Source: an uncultured Alphaproteobacteria bacterium
Lineage (GTDB): Bacteria; Pseudomonadota; Alphaproteobacteria; GCA-2731375
Assembly: GCA_951812805.1 (NCBI GenBank)
Contig: CATOSZ010000005.1
Location: 496,001-560,000, forward strand
DNA length: 64,000 nt
Direction: 5' to 3'
A program made the translations under genes and the position numbers. The notes below the pieces were generated by a model. That model was not told the origin of the DNA. It worked only from the letters and a program-made list of their open reading frames with translations, and searched no databases. Below are positions 1 to 11,350 of this stretch, piece after piece (positions within the stretch are counted from its first letter, which is position 1; every line of letters begins with the position of its first letter).

Positions 1-166
1 CCCGCTCACCGGCTATGTCGAGATGCGCTACGACGACGAGCAGAAGCGCGTCGTCTACGAGCCGGTGAAGCTGACGCAGGAGTTCCGCTCCTTCGATTTC
101 CTGAGCCCTTGGGAAGGTGCCGACTATATCCTTCCCGGCGACGAAAAGGCCGAGGAGCAGGGCTGA
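1..166 (+). CDS. nuoC: NADH-quinone oxidoreductase subunit C, 3' end only
   Basis: This is the last 54 codons of NuoC, entering from the left edge (reading frame from base 2, stop TGA 164-166). NuoC is part of the hydrophilic connecting arm of respiratory complex I, on the cytoplasmic face of the inner membrane. The visible tail is typical of the family: it begins [13 protein letters not shown] and includes the [11 protein letters not shown] and FDFLSPWEG segments, which are characteristic of alphaproteobacterial and mitochondrial 30-kDa subunits. The stop overlaps the nuoD start (TGATG), so the two are translationally coupled. The N-terminal part and the operon promoter are outside the window. 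Confidence 0.93.
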   Translation, partial: PLTGYVEMRYDDEQKRVVYEPVKLTQEFRSFDFLSPWEGADYILPGDEKAEEQG

Positions 167-1344
167 TGGCCGAAGTCGAAATCAAGAACCTGACGATGAA
201 CTTCGGGCCGCAGCACCCGGCCGCGCACGGTGTCTTGCGTCTGGTGCTGGAACTGGACGGTGAGATCGTCGAGCGCGCCGATCCGCACATCGGCCTGCTG
301 CACCGCGGCACCGAGAAGCTGATCGAGTACAAGACCTATTTGCAGGCCGTGCCCTATTTCGACCGCCTCGATTACGTGGCGCCGATGAGCCAGGAGCATG
401 CCTACGCGCTGGCCGTGGAAAAGCTGCTGCAAATCGAGGTGCCGCCCCGGGGCCAGGCGGTCCGGGTGCTGTTCGCGGAAGTCTCGCGGATCCTGAACCA
501 CTTGTTGAACATCACGACGCAGGCGATCGACGTCGGCGCGATCACGCCGGCGCTCTGGGGCTTCGAGGAGCGCGAGCTGCTGATGGAGTTCTACGAGCGG
601 GTCTCCGGCGCGCGGCTGCATGCGGCCTACTTCCGCCCGGGCGGCGTACACCAGGACCTGCCCGCCGGCCTCGCCGACGATATCCTGCGCTACTGCGAGA
701 ACTTCGACAAATTCATCGTCGACGTCGAAGGCCTGCTGACGGAGAACCGCATCTTCCGCCAGCGCAACGCGGATATCGGTATCGTTTCCGCTAAGGACGC
801 GATGGACTGGGGTTTCACCGGCGTGATGCTGCGCGGCTCCGGCGTGCCGTGGGATCTGCGCAAGTCGCAACCCTACGACGGCTACGAGCAGTACGACTTC
901 GACATTCCGGTCGGCAAGAACGGCGATTGCTTCGACCGCTATCTCTGCCGGATCGAGGAGATGCGCCAGTCCTGTCGTATCATCAAGCAGGTGATCGAGA
1001 CGATGCCGGACGGCGCCGTCGCGACCGACGACCGCAAGGTCGTGCCGCCGAACCGTGGCGAGATGAAGCAGTCGATGGAAGCCCTCATCCATCACTTCAA
1101 GCTCTATACCGAGGGCTATCACGTGCCGGCGGGCGAGACCTATACGGCGGTCGAGGCGCCGAAGGGCGAATTCGGCGTCTATCTCGTCTCGGACGGTACC
1201 AACATGCCGCATCGCTGCAAGATCCGCGCGCCGGGCTTTTCCCATCTCCAGGCGCTCGATTTCCTGTGCCGCGGCCATCAGCTGGCCGATACGGTGGCGC
1301 TGATCGGCAGCCTCGATATCGTCTTCGGGGAGATCGACAGATGA
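166..1344 (+). CDS. nuoD: NADH-quinone oxidoreductase subunit D
   Basis: NuoD (392 aa) is the 49-kDa subunit of complex I. With NuoB it forms the quinone-reduction pocket at the base of the peripheral arm. The sequence shows the family hallmarks [10 protein letters not shown] at residues 13-22 and [12 protein letters not shown] at 41-52, and ends with the conserved [12 protein letters not shown]. Length matches the stand-alone NuoD of alphaproteobacteria rather than the NuoCD fusion of enterobacteria. The reading frame is open from base 109, but the ATG at 166 is chosen because it overlaps the nuoC stop and gives the standard N-terminus MAEVEIKN. Its end overlaps nuoE by four bases (ATGA). 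Confidence 0.97.
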   Translation: MAEVEIKNLTMNFGPQHPAAHGVLRLVLELDGEIVERADPHIGLLHRGTEKLIEYKTYLQAVPYFDRLDYVAPMSQEHAYALAVEKLLQIEVPPRGQAVRVLFAEVSRILNHLLNITTQAIDVGAITPALWGFEERELLMEFYERVSGARLHAAYFRPGGVHQDLPAGLADDILRYCENFDKFIVDVEGLLTENRIFRQRNADIGIVSAKDAMDWGFTGVMLRGSGVPWDLRKSQPYDGYEQYDFDIPVGKNGDCFDRYLCRIEEMRQSCRIIKQVIETMPDGAVATDDRKVVPPNRGEMKQSMEALIHHFKLYTEGYHVPAGETYTAVEAPKGEFGVYLVSDGTNMPHRCKIRAPGFSHLQALDFLCRGHQLADTVALIGSLDIVFGEIDR

Positions 1345-1943
1345 CGGCCGTGGCCGAACAGATGGACGCGTTCACCTTCTCGGAGGAGAACCGGGCGCAG
1401 GCGGAGGCGGTGATCCAGCGTTATCCGCCCGGTCGGCAGGCGAGCGCGGTGATGCCGCTGCTGGATCTGGCGCAACGCCAGAACGATGGATGGCTGCCCC
1501 GCGCGGCGATGCATCACATCGCCGAAATGCTGGAGATGCCGCGGATCCGGGTCTACGAGGTCGCGACGTTCTACACGATGTACAACCTGGCGCCGGTCGG
1601 CAAATACCGGGTGCAGGTCTGTACGACGACGCCCTGCTGGCTGCGCGGCTCCGACGACGTGGTGGCGGCCTGCAAGGCCAAGCTCGGCATCGGCTTCGGC
1701 GAGACGACGGCGGACGGCCTGTTCACCCTGCAGGAGGTCGAATGTCTCGGCGCCTGCGTCAACGCGCCGATGATCCAGGTCAACGACGAGTACTACGAGG
1801 ACCTGGACGGCCCCCGTACCGAGGCGGTCCTCGACGCGCTGGCCAAGGGCGAGACGCCCGCGCCCGGCCCGCAGAACAGCCGGCACACGTCGGAGCCGGA
1901 AGGCGGTCCGACGACGCTCGAAGCTTTCCGGGGTGACGACTGA
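1341..1943 (+). CDS. nuoE: NADH-quinone oxidoreductase subunit E
   Basis: NuoE (200 aa) is the 24-kDa thioredoxin-fold subunit of the NADH dehydrogenase module and carries the [2Fe-2S] centre N1a. The four ligands are visible as Cys94, Cys99, Cys135 and Cys139 (CTTTPC and ECLGAC). After about residue 170 there is a low-complexity Pro/Gly/Glu tail, common in alphaproteobacterial NuoE. The ATG at 1341 overlaps the nuoD stop, and the reading frame ends in a TGATG overlap with nuoF. The upstream open frame from base 849 is a shadow within nuoD. Confidence 0.96.
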   Translation: MTAVAEQMDAFTFSEENRAQAEAVIQRYPPGRQASAVMPLLDLAQRQNDGWLPRAAMHHIAEMLEMPRIRVYEVATFYTMYNLAPVGKYRVQVCTTTPCWLRGSDDVVAACKAKLGIGFGETTADGLFTLQEVECLGACVNAPMIQVNDEYYEDLDGPRTEAVLDALAKGETPAPGPQNSRHTSEPEGGPTTLEAFRGDD

Positions 1944-3229
1944 TGTTGAGCGATTCCGACCGCATCTTCACCAATCTCTATGGCTTCCAGGACTGGGGCC
2001 TGAAGGGCGCCCAGGCCCGCGGCGATTGGGACGGCACCAAGGCGCTGATGGAGCGGGGCCAGGACGAGATCGTCGACGAGATCAAGGCTTCCGGCCTGCG
2101 CGGGCGTGGCGGCGCCGGCTTCCCGACCGGCCTGAAGATGTCCTTCATGCCGAAGGAGAACGACGGCCGCCCCTCCTACCTCGTGGTCAACGCCGACGAG
2201 GGCGAGCCCGGGACCTGCAAGGACCGCGACATCATGCGCCACGACCCGCACAAGCTGGTCGAGGGCTGCTTGCTGGCGGGCTACGCGATGCGCGCGGTCG
2301 CCGCCTACATCTACATCCGGGGCGAGTTCCACACCGAGGCCAACAACCTCGAGGCGGCGATCCAGCAGGCCCGCGACGCCGGCCTGCTCGGCCGCAATGC
2401 CTGCGGGTCGGGCTACAACTTCGACGTCTTCGTGCATCGCGGTGCCGGCGCCTATATCTGCGGCGAGGAAACCGCGCTGATCGAGAGCCTGGAGGGCAAG
2501 AAGGGCCAGCCGCGGCTGAAGCCGCCGTTCCCGGCCGGTGTCGGCGTCTGGGGTTGTCCGACCACCGTCAACAACGTCGAGAGCATCGCCGTCATTCCCA
2601 CCATCCTGCGCCGCAGTGCTGCCTGGTTCGCCGGCATCGGGCGGGAGAACAATACCGGGACCAAGATCTTTTGCATTTCAGGCCACGTCGAACGGCCGTG
2701 CAATGTGGAGGAGGAGATGGGCATCCCGATGCGCGAGCTGATCGAGAAGCACGCGGGCGGGGTGCGCGGCGGCTGGGACAACTTGCAGGCGGTCATTCCG
2801 GGCGGCGCCTCGGTGCCGATCCTGCCGAAGTCGATCTGCGACAACCAGCTGATGGATTTCGACAGCCTGCGCGAGGTGAAGTCGGGCCTGGGCACCGCCG
2901 CCGTCATCGTCATGGACAAGTCGACGGACGTGGTGCGCGCGATCGCCCGGCTCTCGCAGTTCTACAAGCACGAATCCTGCGGCCAGTGCACGCCCTGCCG
3001 CGAGGGCACCGGCTGGATGTGGCGGGTGATGGAACGGCTGGTCCGCGGCGAGGCCGAGGTCGCCGAGATCGACCTGCTGCTCGAGGTCACCTACCAGGTC
3101 GAGGGGCACACCATCTGCGCCCTCGGCGATGCCGCCGCCTGGCCCATCCAGGGCCTGATCCGACATTTCCGGCCGGAGATCGAGGCCCGCATCCTCGATG
3201 CCCGCCAGCCCGCCGACGCCGCCGACTGA
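1943..3229 (+). CDS. nuoF: NADH-quinone oxidoreductase subunit F
   Basis: NuoF (428 aa) is the 51-kDa flavoprotein subunit that binds NADH and FMN and holds the [4Fe-4S] cluster N3. The glycine-rich nucleotide-binding motif [10 protein letters not shown] is at residues 54-63, and the FMN-region motif [13 protein letters not shown] follows in the middle. Cluster ligands Cys346, Cys349 and Cys352 lie in [12 protein letters not shown], with the fourth in the TICALGDA segment near the C-terminus. Length is normal for the family. The ATG overlaps the nuoE stop by one base (TGATG), and an 11-bp gap separates it from nuoG. Confidence 0.97.
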   Translation: MLSDSDRIFTNLYGFQDWGLKGAQARGDWDGTKALMERGQDEIVDEIKASGLRGRGGAGFPTGLKMSFMPKENDGRPSYLVVNADEGEPGTCKDRDIMRHDPHKLVEGCLLAGYAMRAVAAYIYIRGEFHTEANNLEAAIQQARDAGLLGRNACGSGYNFDVFVHRGAGAYICGEETALIESLEGKKGQPRLKPPFPAGVGVWGCPTTVNNVESIAVIPTILRRSAAWFAGIGRENNTGTKIFCISGHVERPCNVEEEMGIPMRELIEKHAGGVRGGWDNLQAVIPGGASVPILPKSICDNQLMDFDSLREVKSGLGTAAVIVMDKSTDVVRAIARLSQFYKHESCGQCTPCREGTGWMWRVMERLVRGEAEVAEIDLLLEVTYQVEGHTICALGDAAAWPIQGLIRHFRPEIEARILDARQPADAAD

Positions 3230-3240
3230 GGGATAGGACC

Positions 3241-5301
3241 ATGCCCACGCTCACCATCGACGGCCAGGAAATCACGGTCGAGCCCGGCAGCACGATCCTG
3301 CAGGCCTGCGAGGCCGCGGGCGCCGAAGTGCCGCGCTTTTGCTATCACGACCGCTTGTCGATCGCCGGCAACTGCCGCATGTGCCTGGTGGAGATGGAAC
3401 GCTCGCCCAAGCCCGTGGCCTCGTGCGCCATGCCGGCGGGCGACAACATGGTGATCAAGACCAACACGCCGCTGGTCAAGAAGGCGCGCCAGGGGGTGAT
3501 GGAGTTCCTGCTGATCAACCATCCACTGGACTGTCCGATCTGCGACCAGGGCGGCGAGTGCGATTTGCAGGACCAGGCGATGGCTTACGGCCACGACCGC
3601 AGCCGCTACGAGGAGAACAAGCGCGCGGTCGAGGACAAGTATCTCGGCCCCCTGGTCAAGACGATCATGACCCGGTGCATTCATTGCACCCGCTGCATCC
3701 GCTTCATCACCGAGATCGCCGGCATCGAGGAACTCGGCGCCACGGGCCGGGGCGAGGACATGGAGATCACGACTTATGTCGAGGCCGCGCTGTCGAGCGA
3801 GCTGTCCGGCAACATCGTCGATCTCTGCCCGGTCGGCGCGCTGACCTCCAAGCCCTACGCGTTCGCCGCCCGGCCGTGGGAGTTGCGCAAGACCGAGTCG
3901 ATCGACGTGCACGACGCGGTCGGCTCGAACATCCGCGTCGACACCCGCGGGCGCGAGGTCATGCGCGTGCTGCCCCGCCTGCACGAGGACGTGAACGAGG
4001 AGTGGATCTCCGACAAGACCCGCCACGCCGTCGACGGCCTCGGTCGCCAGCGGATCGACCGGCCCTATGTCCGCTTCGGCGGCCGGCTAAAGCCCGCGAC
4101 CTGGGGCGAGGCGTTCCGCGTCGCCACGCGGCGCCTCGGCGACTGTGCGGGCGACAAGCTCGCCTTCATCATCGGCGACATGGTCGATGCGGAGACGATG
4201 ACCGCGGTTCGAGACCTGGCCGATGCGCTCGGGTGTCCGAACGTCGACTGCCGCCAGGACGGCGCCAAGGTCGGCGGGGGCGCGAGCGCCGGCTGGCGCT
4301 TCAACACGACCATCGCCGGGATCGAGGAGGCCGACGCGCTGCTGCTGGTCGGCACCAACCCGCGTTGGGAAGCCTCGCTCGTCAACGCCCGCATCCGCAA
4401 GCGCTGGCTGCAGGGCGGCTTCAAGGTCGGCCTGGTCGGCGAGGCGGTCGATCTCACCTACGACTACGAACATGTCGGCGCCAGCCCGGACGAGTTGAAG
4501 GCGATCGCCGAGGGCAGCCATCCCTTCGCCGAGGTGCTGCGGGCGGCGGAACGGCCGATGGTGATCGTCGGCTCCGGGGCGCTGGCCCGGCCCGACGGCG
4601 CGGCGATCCTGGATTGCGCGCGCGGCCTCGCCGAGGCGAGCGGCATGGTGAGCGACGAGTGGAACGGCTTCAATGTCCTGCACACCGCGGCCAGCCGGGT
4701 CGCGGGCCTGGAACTCGGCCTGCTGCCGGGCGAGGGCGGGCGCGACGTCGAAGGCATTCTCGCCGGCGCGGAAGCCGGCGAGATCGACGTCGTCTGGCTG
4801 ATCGGCGCGGACGAGATCGACACCGCGCGCCTCGCCAAGGCGACGGTGATCTATCAGGGCCACCATGGCGACGCCGGCGCGCATGTCGCCGATGTGGTGC
4901 TGCCGGGCGCGGCCTATACCGAAAAGGACGGCACCTGGGTCAACACCGAGGGCCGGGTCCAGCACGGCCGCCGCGCCGCCTTCCCGCCGGGGGAAGCGCG
5001 GGAGGACTGGGCCATCCTGCGGGCGCTGTCGGCCGAGCTCGGCAAGCCGCTGCCCTACGACGACCTGGGCGCACTGCGGGCCGCCATGCTCGAGCGGGCG
5101 CCCGGCCTGGCCGAAGTCGACGTGGCGCGGCCGGGTGAGTGGGGCGCCTTCGGGTCGGCCGGCGAGATGGGCGGCCAGCCTTTCGCCGGCCCGGTCGATG
5201 ACTTCTACCTGACGAACGCGATCTGCCGCGCCTCCACCGTGATGGCGGAGTGCAGCCGGATGTTCGTCGCCGGCGAGGAGGCGACGGGGACCGATGGCTG
5301 A
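3241..5301 (+). CDS. nuoG: NADH-quinone oxidoreductase subunit G
   Basis: NuoG (686 aa) is the 75-kDa iron-sulfur subunit that passes electrons from NuoF toward the quinone site. Ligands are all visible: the [2Fe-2S] centre N1b at Cys34, Cys45, Cys48 and Cys62; N5 at His94, Cys98, Cys101 and Cys107; N4 at Cys146, Cys149, Cys152 and Cys196. The rest is a molybdopterin-oxidoreductase-like fold without visible cofactor ligands, as usual in this family. The frame is open far upstream in the shadow of nuoF. The ATG at 3241 ([11 protein letters not shown]) is the family start, preceded by a GGGATAGGACC Shine-Dalgarno region. The stop overlaps nuoH by 8 bp. Confidence 0.97.
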   Translation: MPTLTIDGQEITVEPGSTILQACEAAGAEVPRFCYHDRLSIAGNCRMCLVEMERSPKPVASCAMPAGDNMVIKTNTPLVKKARQGVMEFLLINHPLDCPICDQGGECDLQDQAMAYGHDRSRYEENKRAVEDKYLGPLVKTIMTRCIHCTRCIRFITEIAGIEELGATGRGEDMEITTYVEAALSSELSGNIVDLCPVGALTSKPYAFAARPWELRKTESIDVHDAVGSNIRVDTRGREVMRVLPRLHEDVNEEWISDKTRHAVDGLGRQRIDRPYVRFGGRLKPATWGEAFRVATRRLGDCAGDKLAFIIGDMVDAETMTAVRDLADALGCPNVDCRQDGAKVGGGASAGWRFNTTIAGIEEADALLLVGTNPRWEASLVNARIRKRWLQGGFKVGLVGEAVDLTYDYEHVGASPDELKAIAEGSHPFAEVLRAAERPMVIVGSGALARPDGAAILDCARGLAEASGMVSDEWNGFNVLHTAASRVAGLELGLLPGEGGRDVEGILAGAEAGEIDVVWLIGADEIDTARLAKATVIYQGHHGDAGAHVADVVLPGAAYTEKDGTWVNTEGRVQHGRRAAFPPGEAREDWAILRALSAELGKPLPYDDLGALRAAMLERAPGLAEVDVARPGEWGAFGSAGEMGGQPFAGPVDDFYLTNAICRASTVMAECSRMFVAGEEATGTDG

Positions 5302-6319
5302 GTTCTGGTCCGAGTATCTCCTGCCGGGAATCGTCATTCTGGTACAGATCCTGGCGATCGTGGTGCCGTTGCTGCTGGCCGTCGCCTTCATGACCTATTT
5401 CGAGCGCAAGGTGATGGCGGCGATGCAGCTGCGGATGGGCCCGAACGTGGTCGGTCCCTTCGGCCTGCTCCAGCCCATGGCCGACGGCATCAAGCTGATG
5501 TTCAAGGAGACGGTGTTCCCGACCGGCGCGAACAAGGTCGTCTTCGTGCTGGCGCCGATGCTGACCTTCATCCTCGGCATGGTCGCCTGGGCGGTCATCC
5601 CGTTCGGCGAGGGTATCGTGCTCTCCGACATCAACGTCGGAATCCTCTATCTCTTCGCGATCTCCAGCCTCGGCGTCTACGGCATCATCATGGCGGGCTG
5701 GGCGTCGAACTCGAAGTATCCCTTCCTCGGCGCGTTGCGCTCGGCCGCCCAGATGGTGAGCTACGAGGTTTCCATCGGTTTCGTCATCATCACCGTGCTG
5801 CTCTGCGTCGGCTCGCTGAACCTTTCCGATATCGTCGAATCCCAGCGTGGCGGCATCATCGGCGGCTGGTACTGGTTGCCGCTGCTGCCGATGTTCGTGA
5901 TCTTCTTCATCTCGGCGCTGGCCGAGACCAACCGTCATCCCTTCGACCTGCCCGAGGCGGAAGCGGAGCTGGTGGCGGGCTATCAGGTCGAATATTCGTC
6001 GATGACCTTCGCGATGTTCTTCCTCGGCGAATACGCCAACATGATCCTGATGAGCGGGATGACCGCGGTATTGTTCCTCGGCGGCTGGTTGCCGCCGATC
6101 GACATCGCGCCGTTCAATTGGATCCCCGGTCCGATCTGGTTCTTCGCCAAGATCGGCGTGCTGCTCTTCGTCTTCGTCTGGGTCCGCGCCACCCTGCCGC
6201 GCTATCGCTACGACCAGTTGATGCGGCTCGGCTGGAAGGTGTTCCTGCCGTTCTCGCTGTTCTGGGTGATGGCGACCGCGGCGGTCCTGATGGCCTTCGA
6301 TCTGGCGCCGGCACCATGA
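5294..6319 (+). CDS. nuoH: NADH-quinone oxidoreductase subunit H
   Basis: NuoH (341 aa, about eight membrane helices) is the ND1-type membrane subunit that contacts the peripheral arm and forms the entrance to the quinone chamber. Diagnostic segments are [17 protein letters not shown] near residues 36-52, [12 protein letters not shown], and the acidic loop [24 protein letters not shown]. All are intact. It starts 8 bp inside nuoG and ends just before a 40-bp junction to nuoI, which contains a 15-codon ORF (separate entry). Confidence 0.97.
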   Translation: MAEFWSEYLLPGIVILVQILAIVVPLLLAVAFMTYFERKVMAAMQLRMGPNVVGPFGLLQPMADGIKLMFKETVFPTGANKVVFVLAPMLTFILGMVAWAVIPFGEGIVLSDINVGILYLFAISSLGVYGIIMAGWASNSKYPFLGALRSAAQMVSYEVSIGFVIITVLLCVGSLNLSDIVESQRGGIIGGWYWLPLLPMFVIFFISALAETNRHPFDLPEAEAELVAGYQVEYSSMTFAMFFLGEYANMILMSGMTAVLFLGGWLPPIDIAPFNWIPGPIWFFAKIGVLLFVFVWVRATLPRYRYDQLMRLGWKVFLPFSLFWVMATAAVLMAFDLAPAP

Positions 6320-6363
6320 GCGCGATGCGGCCCCGAAACAACGCGCGGGAGGCGCGGACATGA
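6316..6363 (+). other. 15-codon ORF bridging nuoH and nuoI
   Basis: ATG at 6316 overlaps the nuoH stop and the ORF ends TGA 6361-6363, overlapping the nuoI ATG (both four-base ATGA overlaps). The product would be [15 protein letters not shown]. It has no recognisable function and may be chance, or a coupling ORF that carries ribosomes from nuoH to nuoI. nuoI also has its own Shine-Dalgarno (GGGAGG), which lies inside this ORF. Confidence 0.25.
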
Positions 6364-6848
6364 GCTTGATCAGCCAAGGCGCCAAGGCGATCCTGTTGGG
6401 CGAGATCCTGAAAGGGATGGGCCTGACCTTCAAATACATGTTCCGCAAGCGGGCGACGGTGAACTATCCCTACGAGAAGGGGCCGCTCAGCCCGCGCTTC
6501 CGGGGCGAGCATGCGCTGCGTCGCTATCCCAACGGGGAGGAGCGCTGCATCGCCTGCAAGCTGTGCGAGGCGATCTGCCCGGCCCAGGCCATCACCATCG
6601 AGGCGGAACCGCGCGAGGACGGCAGCCGGCGGACCACCCGCTACGACATCGACATGACGAAATGCATCTACTGCGGCTTCTGCCAGGAGGCCTGCCCGGT
6701 GGATGCCATCGTCGAGGGACCGAACTTCGAATTCGCCACCGAGACCCGGGAGGAGCTGTTCTACGACAAGGACCGGCTGCTGCGGAACGGGGAACGCTGG
6801 GAGAACGAGATCGGCCAGAACATCGCGCTGGACGCGCCCTATCGTTGA
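6360..6848 (+). CDS. nuoI: NADH-quinone oxidoreductase subunit I
   Basis: NuoI (162 aa) is the 23-kDa (TYKY) subunit of complex I, holding two [4Fe-4S] clusters (N6a and N6b) at the base of the peripheral arm. Two ferredoxin motifs are visible: Cys63, Cys66, Cys69, Cys73 ([12 protein letters not shown]) and Cys102, Cys105, Cys108, Cys112 ([12 protein letters not shown]). The amphipathic N-terminus before residue 35 is the membrane-apposed segment. Length is standard for alphaproteobacteria. The start is supported by GGGAGG about eight bases upstream. Confidence 0.97.
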   Translation: MSLISQGAKAILLGEILKGMGLTFKYMFRKRATVNYPYEKGPLSPRFRGEHALRRYPNGEERCIACKLCEAICPAQAITIEAEPREDGSRRTTRYDIDMTKCIYCGFCQEACPVDAIVEGPNFEFATETREELFYDKDRLLRNGERWENEIGQNIALDAPYR

Positions 6849-6867
6849 GGCCGGGGAGACGGTGAGT

Positions 6868-6912
6868 ATGACGCGGACGACCGCACAGCCAAGCGGAGGC
6901 ATGACGGCATGA
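6868..6912 (+). other. 14-codon ORF bridging nuoI and nuoJ
   Basis: The ORF ([14 protein letters not shown]) begins 19 bp after the nuoI stop with GGGGAGA upstream, and ends in an ATGA overlap with nuoJ. It mirrors the mini-ORF between nuoH and nuoI. Function unknown. A chance ORF or a translational-coupling element are both possible. Confidence 0.25.
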
Positions 6913-7526
6913 TTATCGCCGGCATCACCTTCTACGCGCTCGCCGCCGTGGCGGTCGCCGCCGGCCTCATGGTCATATCGGCGCGCAATCCCGTGCATTC
7001 GGTCTTGTTCCTGATCCTGACCTTTTTCACCGCCGCCGGCCTTTTCGTGCTGATGGGGGCGGAGTTCCTGGCGATGATCCTGGTCGTCGTCTACGTCGGG
7101 GCGGTCGCGGTTTTGTTCCTCTTCGTCGTGATGATGCTGGACGTCGATTTCGTGCAGCTGCGCGAGGGCTTCCTGCAGTATCTGCCGGTCGGCGGCATCA
7201 TCGGTCTGGTGATGCTGGTGGAGCTGATCCTGATCCTCGGCACCGCGGTCGGGTCGCCGGAGATCTCGGCCGGCAAGGCCGGCGTGCCGATCCCGGCCGT
7301 CGAGGAGGTCTCCAACACCAAGGCGCTCGGCCAGGTGATCTATACGAAATACGTCTATGTCTTCCAGGCGGCGGGCATGCTGCTGCTGATCGCCATGGTC
7401 GGCGCCATCGTGCTGACGCTGCGCGCGCGGCCGGGCGTGCGCAAGCAATCGATCGCGGCGCAGGTCGGGCGGAGCCGCGAGGACTCGGTCGAGGTCCGCA
7501 AGGTCGAGCCGGGACAGGGGGTCTGA
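6909..7526 (+). CDS. nuoJ: NADH-quinone oxidoreductase subunit J
   Basis: NuoJ (205 aa) is the ND6-type membrane subunit of complex I, lying between the quinone chamber and the antiporter-like subunits. Five hydrophobic segments are visible. The signature [20 protein letters not shown] and the following segment [29 protein letters not shown] (here beginning MGAEF) are typical. The C-terminal 30 residues are charged and cytoplasmic. RBS CGGAGG lies nine bases upstream of ATG 6909. A four-base gap separates it from nuoK. Confidence 0.95.
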   Translation: MIIAGITFYALAAVAVAAGLMVISARNPVHSVLFLILTFFTAAGLFVLMGAEFLAMILVVVYVGAVAVLFLFVVMMLDVDFVQLREGFLQYLPVGGIIGLVMLVELILILGTAVGSPEISAGKAGVPIPAVEEVSNTKALGQVIYTKYVYVFQAAGMLLLIAMVGAIVLTLRARPGVRKQSIAAQVGRSREDSVEVRKVEPGQGV

Positions 7527-7530
7527 CGCG

Positions 7531-7854
7531 ATGCTGGCAACCCTCTTCGAGATCGGCCTCGGCCACTATCTGACCGTCGCGGCGATCCTCTTCACGCTCG
7601 GCATCTTCGGCATCTTCCTCAACCGGAAGAACGTCATCATCATCTTGATGTCGATCGAGCTGATGCTGCTGGCGGTCAATATCAACTTCGTCGCCTTCTC
7701 GACCCATCTCGGCGATCTCGTCGGCCAGGTCTTCGCCATGTTCGTGCTGACCGTGGCGGCGGGCGAGGCGGCGATCGGCCTGGCGATCCTGGTCGTTTAC
7801 TTCCGCAATCGCGGCTCGATCGAGGTCGAGGACATCAACCTGATGAAGGGCTGA
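7531..7854 (+). CDS. nuoK: NADH-quinone oxidoreductase subunit K
   Basis: NuoK (107 aa) is the ND4L-type membrane subunit with three helices. The two membrane glutamates important for proton pumping in this family are present, in the segments [11 protein letters not shown] (helix 2) and [12 protein letters not shown] (helix 3). Length is normal (100-110 aa). It sits in the conserved J-K-L order with gaps of only 4 and 8 bp. Confidence 0.96.
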   Translation: MLATLFEIGLGHYLTVAAILFTLGIFGIFLNRKNVIIILMSIELMLLAVNINFVAFSTHLGDLVGQVFAMFVLTVAAGEAAIGLAILVVYFRNRGSIEVEDINLMKG

Positions 7855-7862
7855 GGCGGAGC

Positions 7863-9797
7863 ATGTACTACCTCATCGTCTTCCTGCCGCTTCTGGCCTC
7901 GATCATCGCCGGCTTCGGCGGCCGCGTGATCGGCGACCGGGGCGCGCAATGGGCAACCTGCGGCGCGGTCGGTCTCGGCGCCCTGCTCTCGCTCTATGCC
8001 TTTTTCGACGTCGCCATCCAGGGCAACGTCACCAAGTTGGAACTCTTCACCTGGATCGACAGCGGCAGCTTCGAGGTCGACTGGGCGATCCGCATCGACC
8101 AGCTGACGGCGGTCATGCTGGTCGTGGTGAACGTGGTCTCCGCCCTCGTGCATATCTATTCCGTCGGCTACATGAGCCACGATCCGCACATCCCGCGCTT
8201 CATGAGCTATCTCTCGCTCTTCACCTTCGCGATGCTGATGCTGATCACGGCGGACAACTTCCTCCAGCTCTTCATGGGCTGGGAGGGGGTCGGCCTCGCC
8301 TCCTACCTGCTGATCGGCTTCTGGTACGAGAAGCCGACGGCCAACGCCGCGGCGATCAAGGCCTTCCTGGTCAACCGGGTCGGCGACTTCGGCTTCGCGC
8401 TCGGCATCATGGCCGTGTTCATGGTCTTCGGCTCGGTCGACTTCGACACGGTGTTCGCCGCCTCGCCCGAGATGCAGGGCAAGACCTTCGAGTTCCTCAG
8501 CATCGATTTCGACCTGATGACCATCATCTGCGTGCTGCTGTTCATCGGCGCCATGGGCAAGTCGGCCCAGGTGCCGCTGCACACCTGGCTGCCGGACGCG
8601 ATGGAGGGGCCGACGCCGGTCTCCGCGCTGATCCACGCGGCGACCATGGTGACGGCGGGCGTCTTCATGGTCGCGCGCTGCTCGCCGATGTTCGAGTTCT
8701 CCTCGACCGCCCTGGTCATCGTCACGGTGGTCGGCGCCTTCACCGCCTTCTTCGCCGCGACCATCGGCCTGGTGCAGAACGACATCAAGCGGGTCGTCGC
8801 CTACTCGACCTGCAGCCAGCTCGGCTACATGTTCTTCGCCTGCGGCGTCGGCGCCTATCCGGCGGCGATCTTCCATCTGTTCACCCACGCCTTCTTCAAG
8901 GCGCTGCTGTTCCTGGGCTCCGGCTCGGTCATCCACGCCCTGCAGGACGAGCAGGACCTGCGAAAGATGGGCGGCCTGCGCAAGGTCATGCCCTGGACCT
9001 ACTGGACGATGTGGGCGGGTACATTAGCGCTCGCCGGGATCCCCCTCTTCGCCGGCTTCTATTCCAAGGACATGATCCTGGAGAGCGCCTTCGCAAGGGC
9101 CACCGGCGCCGGCGAGTTCGCCTACTGGATGGGCCTTATCGGCGCACTGATGACCGCCTTCTATTCCTGCCGCCTGATGTTCATGACCTTCCATGGCGAA
9201 CCGCGCGGTCCGAAAGAGGTGATGGACCACGCGCACGAAAGCCCGCCGGTGATCCTGATCCCGCTGGTCATCCTGGCCATCGGCGCGGTCGGTGCCGGTT
9301 TCGTCTTCAGCGGCTATTTCGTCGGCGACGGTCACGCGGCGTTCTGGGGCACATCGATCCTGATGCTGGGCGAGGACAATATCCTGGAGGCCGCGCACCA
9401 CGTGCCCTTCTGGGTGAAGGCGTTGCCGCTCGTCGCCGCCGTCTCCGGCATCGCCATCGCCGCGCTCTGCTATCTCTGGAAGACCGGCATTCCGGGCCGT
9501 GTCGCGACCTTCAACCGGGATGCCCACCAGTTCCTGCTGAACAAGTGGTATTTCGACGAGCTGTTCGACCTGCTGCTGGTGCGCTCCTCCAAGTGGCTCG
9601 GCTACCAGCTGTGGAAGATCGGTGACAGACAGATCATCGACGGCTTCGGCCCCGATGGCGTCTCGGCGACGGTGATCCGCATCGCGCGCCGCGCCGCGGC
9701 CCTGCAGACCGGCTTCGTCTATCACTATGCCTTCGCCATGCTGCTGGGCGTCGCGATCTTCACCACCTGGTACTTCCTGACGGCGTGGGGAGGTTGA
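7863..9797 (+). CDS. nuoL: NADH-quinone oxidoreductase subunit L
   Basis: NuoL (644 aa) is the distal antiporter-like proton-pumping subunit of complex I, with about 16 helices including the long lateral helix at the C-terminus. Diagnostic segments include [18 protein letters not shown] (carrying the key membrane glutamate), [35 protein letters not shown], and the [15 protein letters not shown] region. Length is at the long end but normal for alphaproteobacteria. The start ATG 7863 gives [14 protein letters not shown], and GGCGGAGC lies upstream. Confidence 0.96.
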   Translation: MYYLIVFLPLLASIIAGFGGRVIGDRGAQWATCGAVGLGALLSLYAFFDVAIQGNVTKLELFTWIDSGSFEVDWAIRIDQLTAVMLVVVNVVSALVHIYSVGYMSHDPHIPRFMSYLSLFTFAMLMLITADNFLQLFMGWEGVGLASYLLIGFWYEKPTANAAAIKAFLVNRVGDFGFALGIMAVFMVFGSVDFDTVFAASPEMQGKTFEFLSIDFDLMTIICVLLFIGAMGKSAQVPLHTWLPDAMEGPTPVSALIHAATMVTAGVFMVARCSPMFEFSSTALVIVTVVGAFTAFFAATIGLVQNDIKRVVAYSTCSQLGYMFFACGVGAYPAAIFHLFTHAFFKALLFLGSGSVIHALQDEQDLRKMGGLRKVMPWTYWTMWAGTLALAGIPLFAGFYSKDMILESAFARATGAGEFAYWMGLIGALMTAFYSCRLMFMTFHGEPRGPKEVMDHAHESPPVILIPLVILAIGAVGAGFVFSGYFVGDGHAAFWGTSILMLGEDNILEAAHHVPFWVKALPLVAAVSGIAIAALCYLWKTGIPGRVATFNRDAHQFLLNKWYFDELFDLLLVRSSKWLGYQLWKIGDRQIIDGFGPDGVSATVIRIARRAAALQTGFVYHYAFAMLLGVAIFTTWYFLTAWGG

Positions 9798-9802
9798 GCG
9801 CG

Positions 9803-11338
9803 ATGACCGATTGGCCGCTTCTCTCCCTCGTCGTCTTCCTGCCGCTGGCGGGCGTCGCCTTCATCCTGGTCGGGGGCCTGACCACCAAGGACGAGGAGAT
9901 CGCCGCGCGCAACGCCCGCAATGGCGCGCTCTGGGCCTCCGCCGCGACCTTCCTGGTTTCGCTGCTGATCTGGGCGAGCTTCGACAATTCGACCGCCGCC
10001 TTCCAGTTCGAGGAACGCCACGAGTGGCTGGCCCCCGGCATCGCCTACCGGCTGGGCGTCGACGGCATCTCCATGCTCTTCATCGTGCTGACCGGCCTGT
10101 TGACGCCGATCTGCATCCTCGCGAGCTGGGAGACGATCAAGACCCGCGTGCCCGAATACATGATCGCCTTCCTGGTGCTGGAGACGATGATGATGGGCGT
10201 GTTCTGCGCCCTCGACTTCGTGCTGTTCTACCTGTTCTTCGAGGGTGGCTTGATCCCGATGTTCCTGATCATCGGTATCTGGGGCGGGCCGCGGCGGATC
10301 TACTCCACCTTCAAGTTCTTCCTCTATACCCTGCTCGGCTCGGTCCTGCTGCTGCTCGCGCTCGCCTACATGTACGTGACCGTCGGCACCACCGACATCC
10401 CGAGCCTGATGGAGCATCAGTTCGCCGCCGAGGTGCAGACCTGGCTCTGGCTGGCGCTGTTCGCCTCCTTCGCGGTGAAGGTGCCGATGTGGCCGGTCCA
10501 CACCTGGCTGCCCGACGCCCATGTCGAGGCGCCGACCGCGGGCTCGGTCGTGCTGGCCGGCGTGCTGTTGAAGATGGGCGGCTACGGCCTGCTGCGCTTC
10601 TCGATCCCGATGCTGCCGCTCGCCAGCGAGTATTTCATTCCCCTGGTCTTCGCGCTCTCCGTCGTGGCGGTGATCTACACCTCCCTGGTGGCGCTGATGC
10701 AGGAGGACATGAAGAAGCTGATCGCCTATTCCTCCGTCGCCCACATGGGCTTCGTCACCGTCGGCATCTTCAGCTTCACCACCCAGGGCGTCGAGGGCGG
10801 CATCGTGCAGATGCTGAGCCACGGCATCGTCTCGGCCGCGCTGTTCCTCTGCGTCGGCGTGGTCTACGACCGCATGCACAGCCGGATGATCGCCGACTAC
10901 GGCGGCCTGGTGAACCGGATGCCGAAATACGCCTTCGTCTTCGCCGTCTTCATGCTGGCCTCCGTCGGTCTGCCGGGAACCAGCGGCTTCGTCGGCGAGT
11001 TCCTGGTGCTGGTCGGTGTCTTCCAGGCCTCGACCTGGGTCGCGGCCCTGGTCTCGACCGGCATGATCCTGGGCGCGGCCTACATGCTCTGGCTCTATCG
11101 CCGGGTGATCTTCGGCAAGCTGGAAAAGGAAAACCTGAAGGCGATCCTCGATCTCAGCCCGCGCGAGGTGTTGATCTTCGCACCGCTGGTCGTCGTCGCC
11201 CTCTTCATGGGCATCTATCCGACACCCTTCCTCGACGTGATGCATGTCTCCGTCGAGAACCTGTTGCAGCAATACCAGGGCGCCCTGCAGGCGGCCGAGG
11301 CGGCCAGCCAGGCGGCGACGCAACTGGCGGCGAAATAG
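9803..11338 (+). CDS. nuoM: NADH-quinone oxidoreductase subunit M
   Basis: NuoM (511 aa) is the second antiporter-like proton-pumping subunit (ND4 type), with about 14 helices. Visible landmarks are [17 protein letters not shown], the pump region [37 protein letters not shown], and [15 protein letters not shown]. The frame is open from 9785, but ATG 9803 ([15 protein letters not shown]) fits the family and lies five bases after the nuoL stop. A 12-bp gap separates it from nuoN. Confidence 0.96.
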   Translation: MTDWPLLSLVVFLPLAGVAFILVGGLTTKDEEIAARNARNGALWASAATFLVSLLIWASFDNSTAAFQFEERHEWLAPGIAYRLGVDGISMLFIVLTGLLTPICILASWETIKTRVPEYMIAFLVLETMMMGVFCALDFVLFYLFFEGGLIPMFLIIGIWGGPRRIYSTFKFFLYTLLGSVLLLLALAYMYVTVGTTDIPSLMEHQFAAEVQTWLWLALFASFAVKVPMWPVHTWLPDAHVEAPTAGSVVLAGVLLKMGGYGLLRFSIPMLPLASEYFIPLVFALSVVAVIYTSLVALMQEDMKKLIAYSSVAHMGFVTVGIFSFTTQGVEGGIVQMLSHGIVSAALFLCVGVVYDRMHSRMIADYGGLVNRMPKYAFVFAVFMLASVGLPGTSGFVGEFLVLVGVFQASTWVAALVSTGMILGAAYMLWLYRRVIFGKLEKENLKAILDLSPREVLIFAPLVVVALFMGIYPTPFLDVMHVSVENLLQQYQGALQAAEAASQAATQLAAK

Positions 11339-11350
11339 GACGACGAACGC

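Noticed and set aside
124-1278. Long open frame antisense to nuoD (384 codons)
   Set aside because: GC-rich codon bias opens the opposite frame. The product is a low-complexity His/Asp/Arg/Leu string with no family features, while nuoD on the + strand is certain.
1933-3240. 436-codon extension upstream of nuoG in the same frame
   Set aside because: It lies wholly within nuoF in another frame, and the NuoG family start MPTLTIDG is at 3241.
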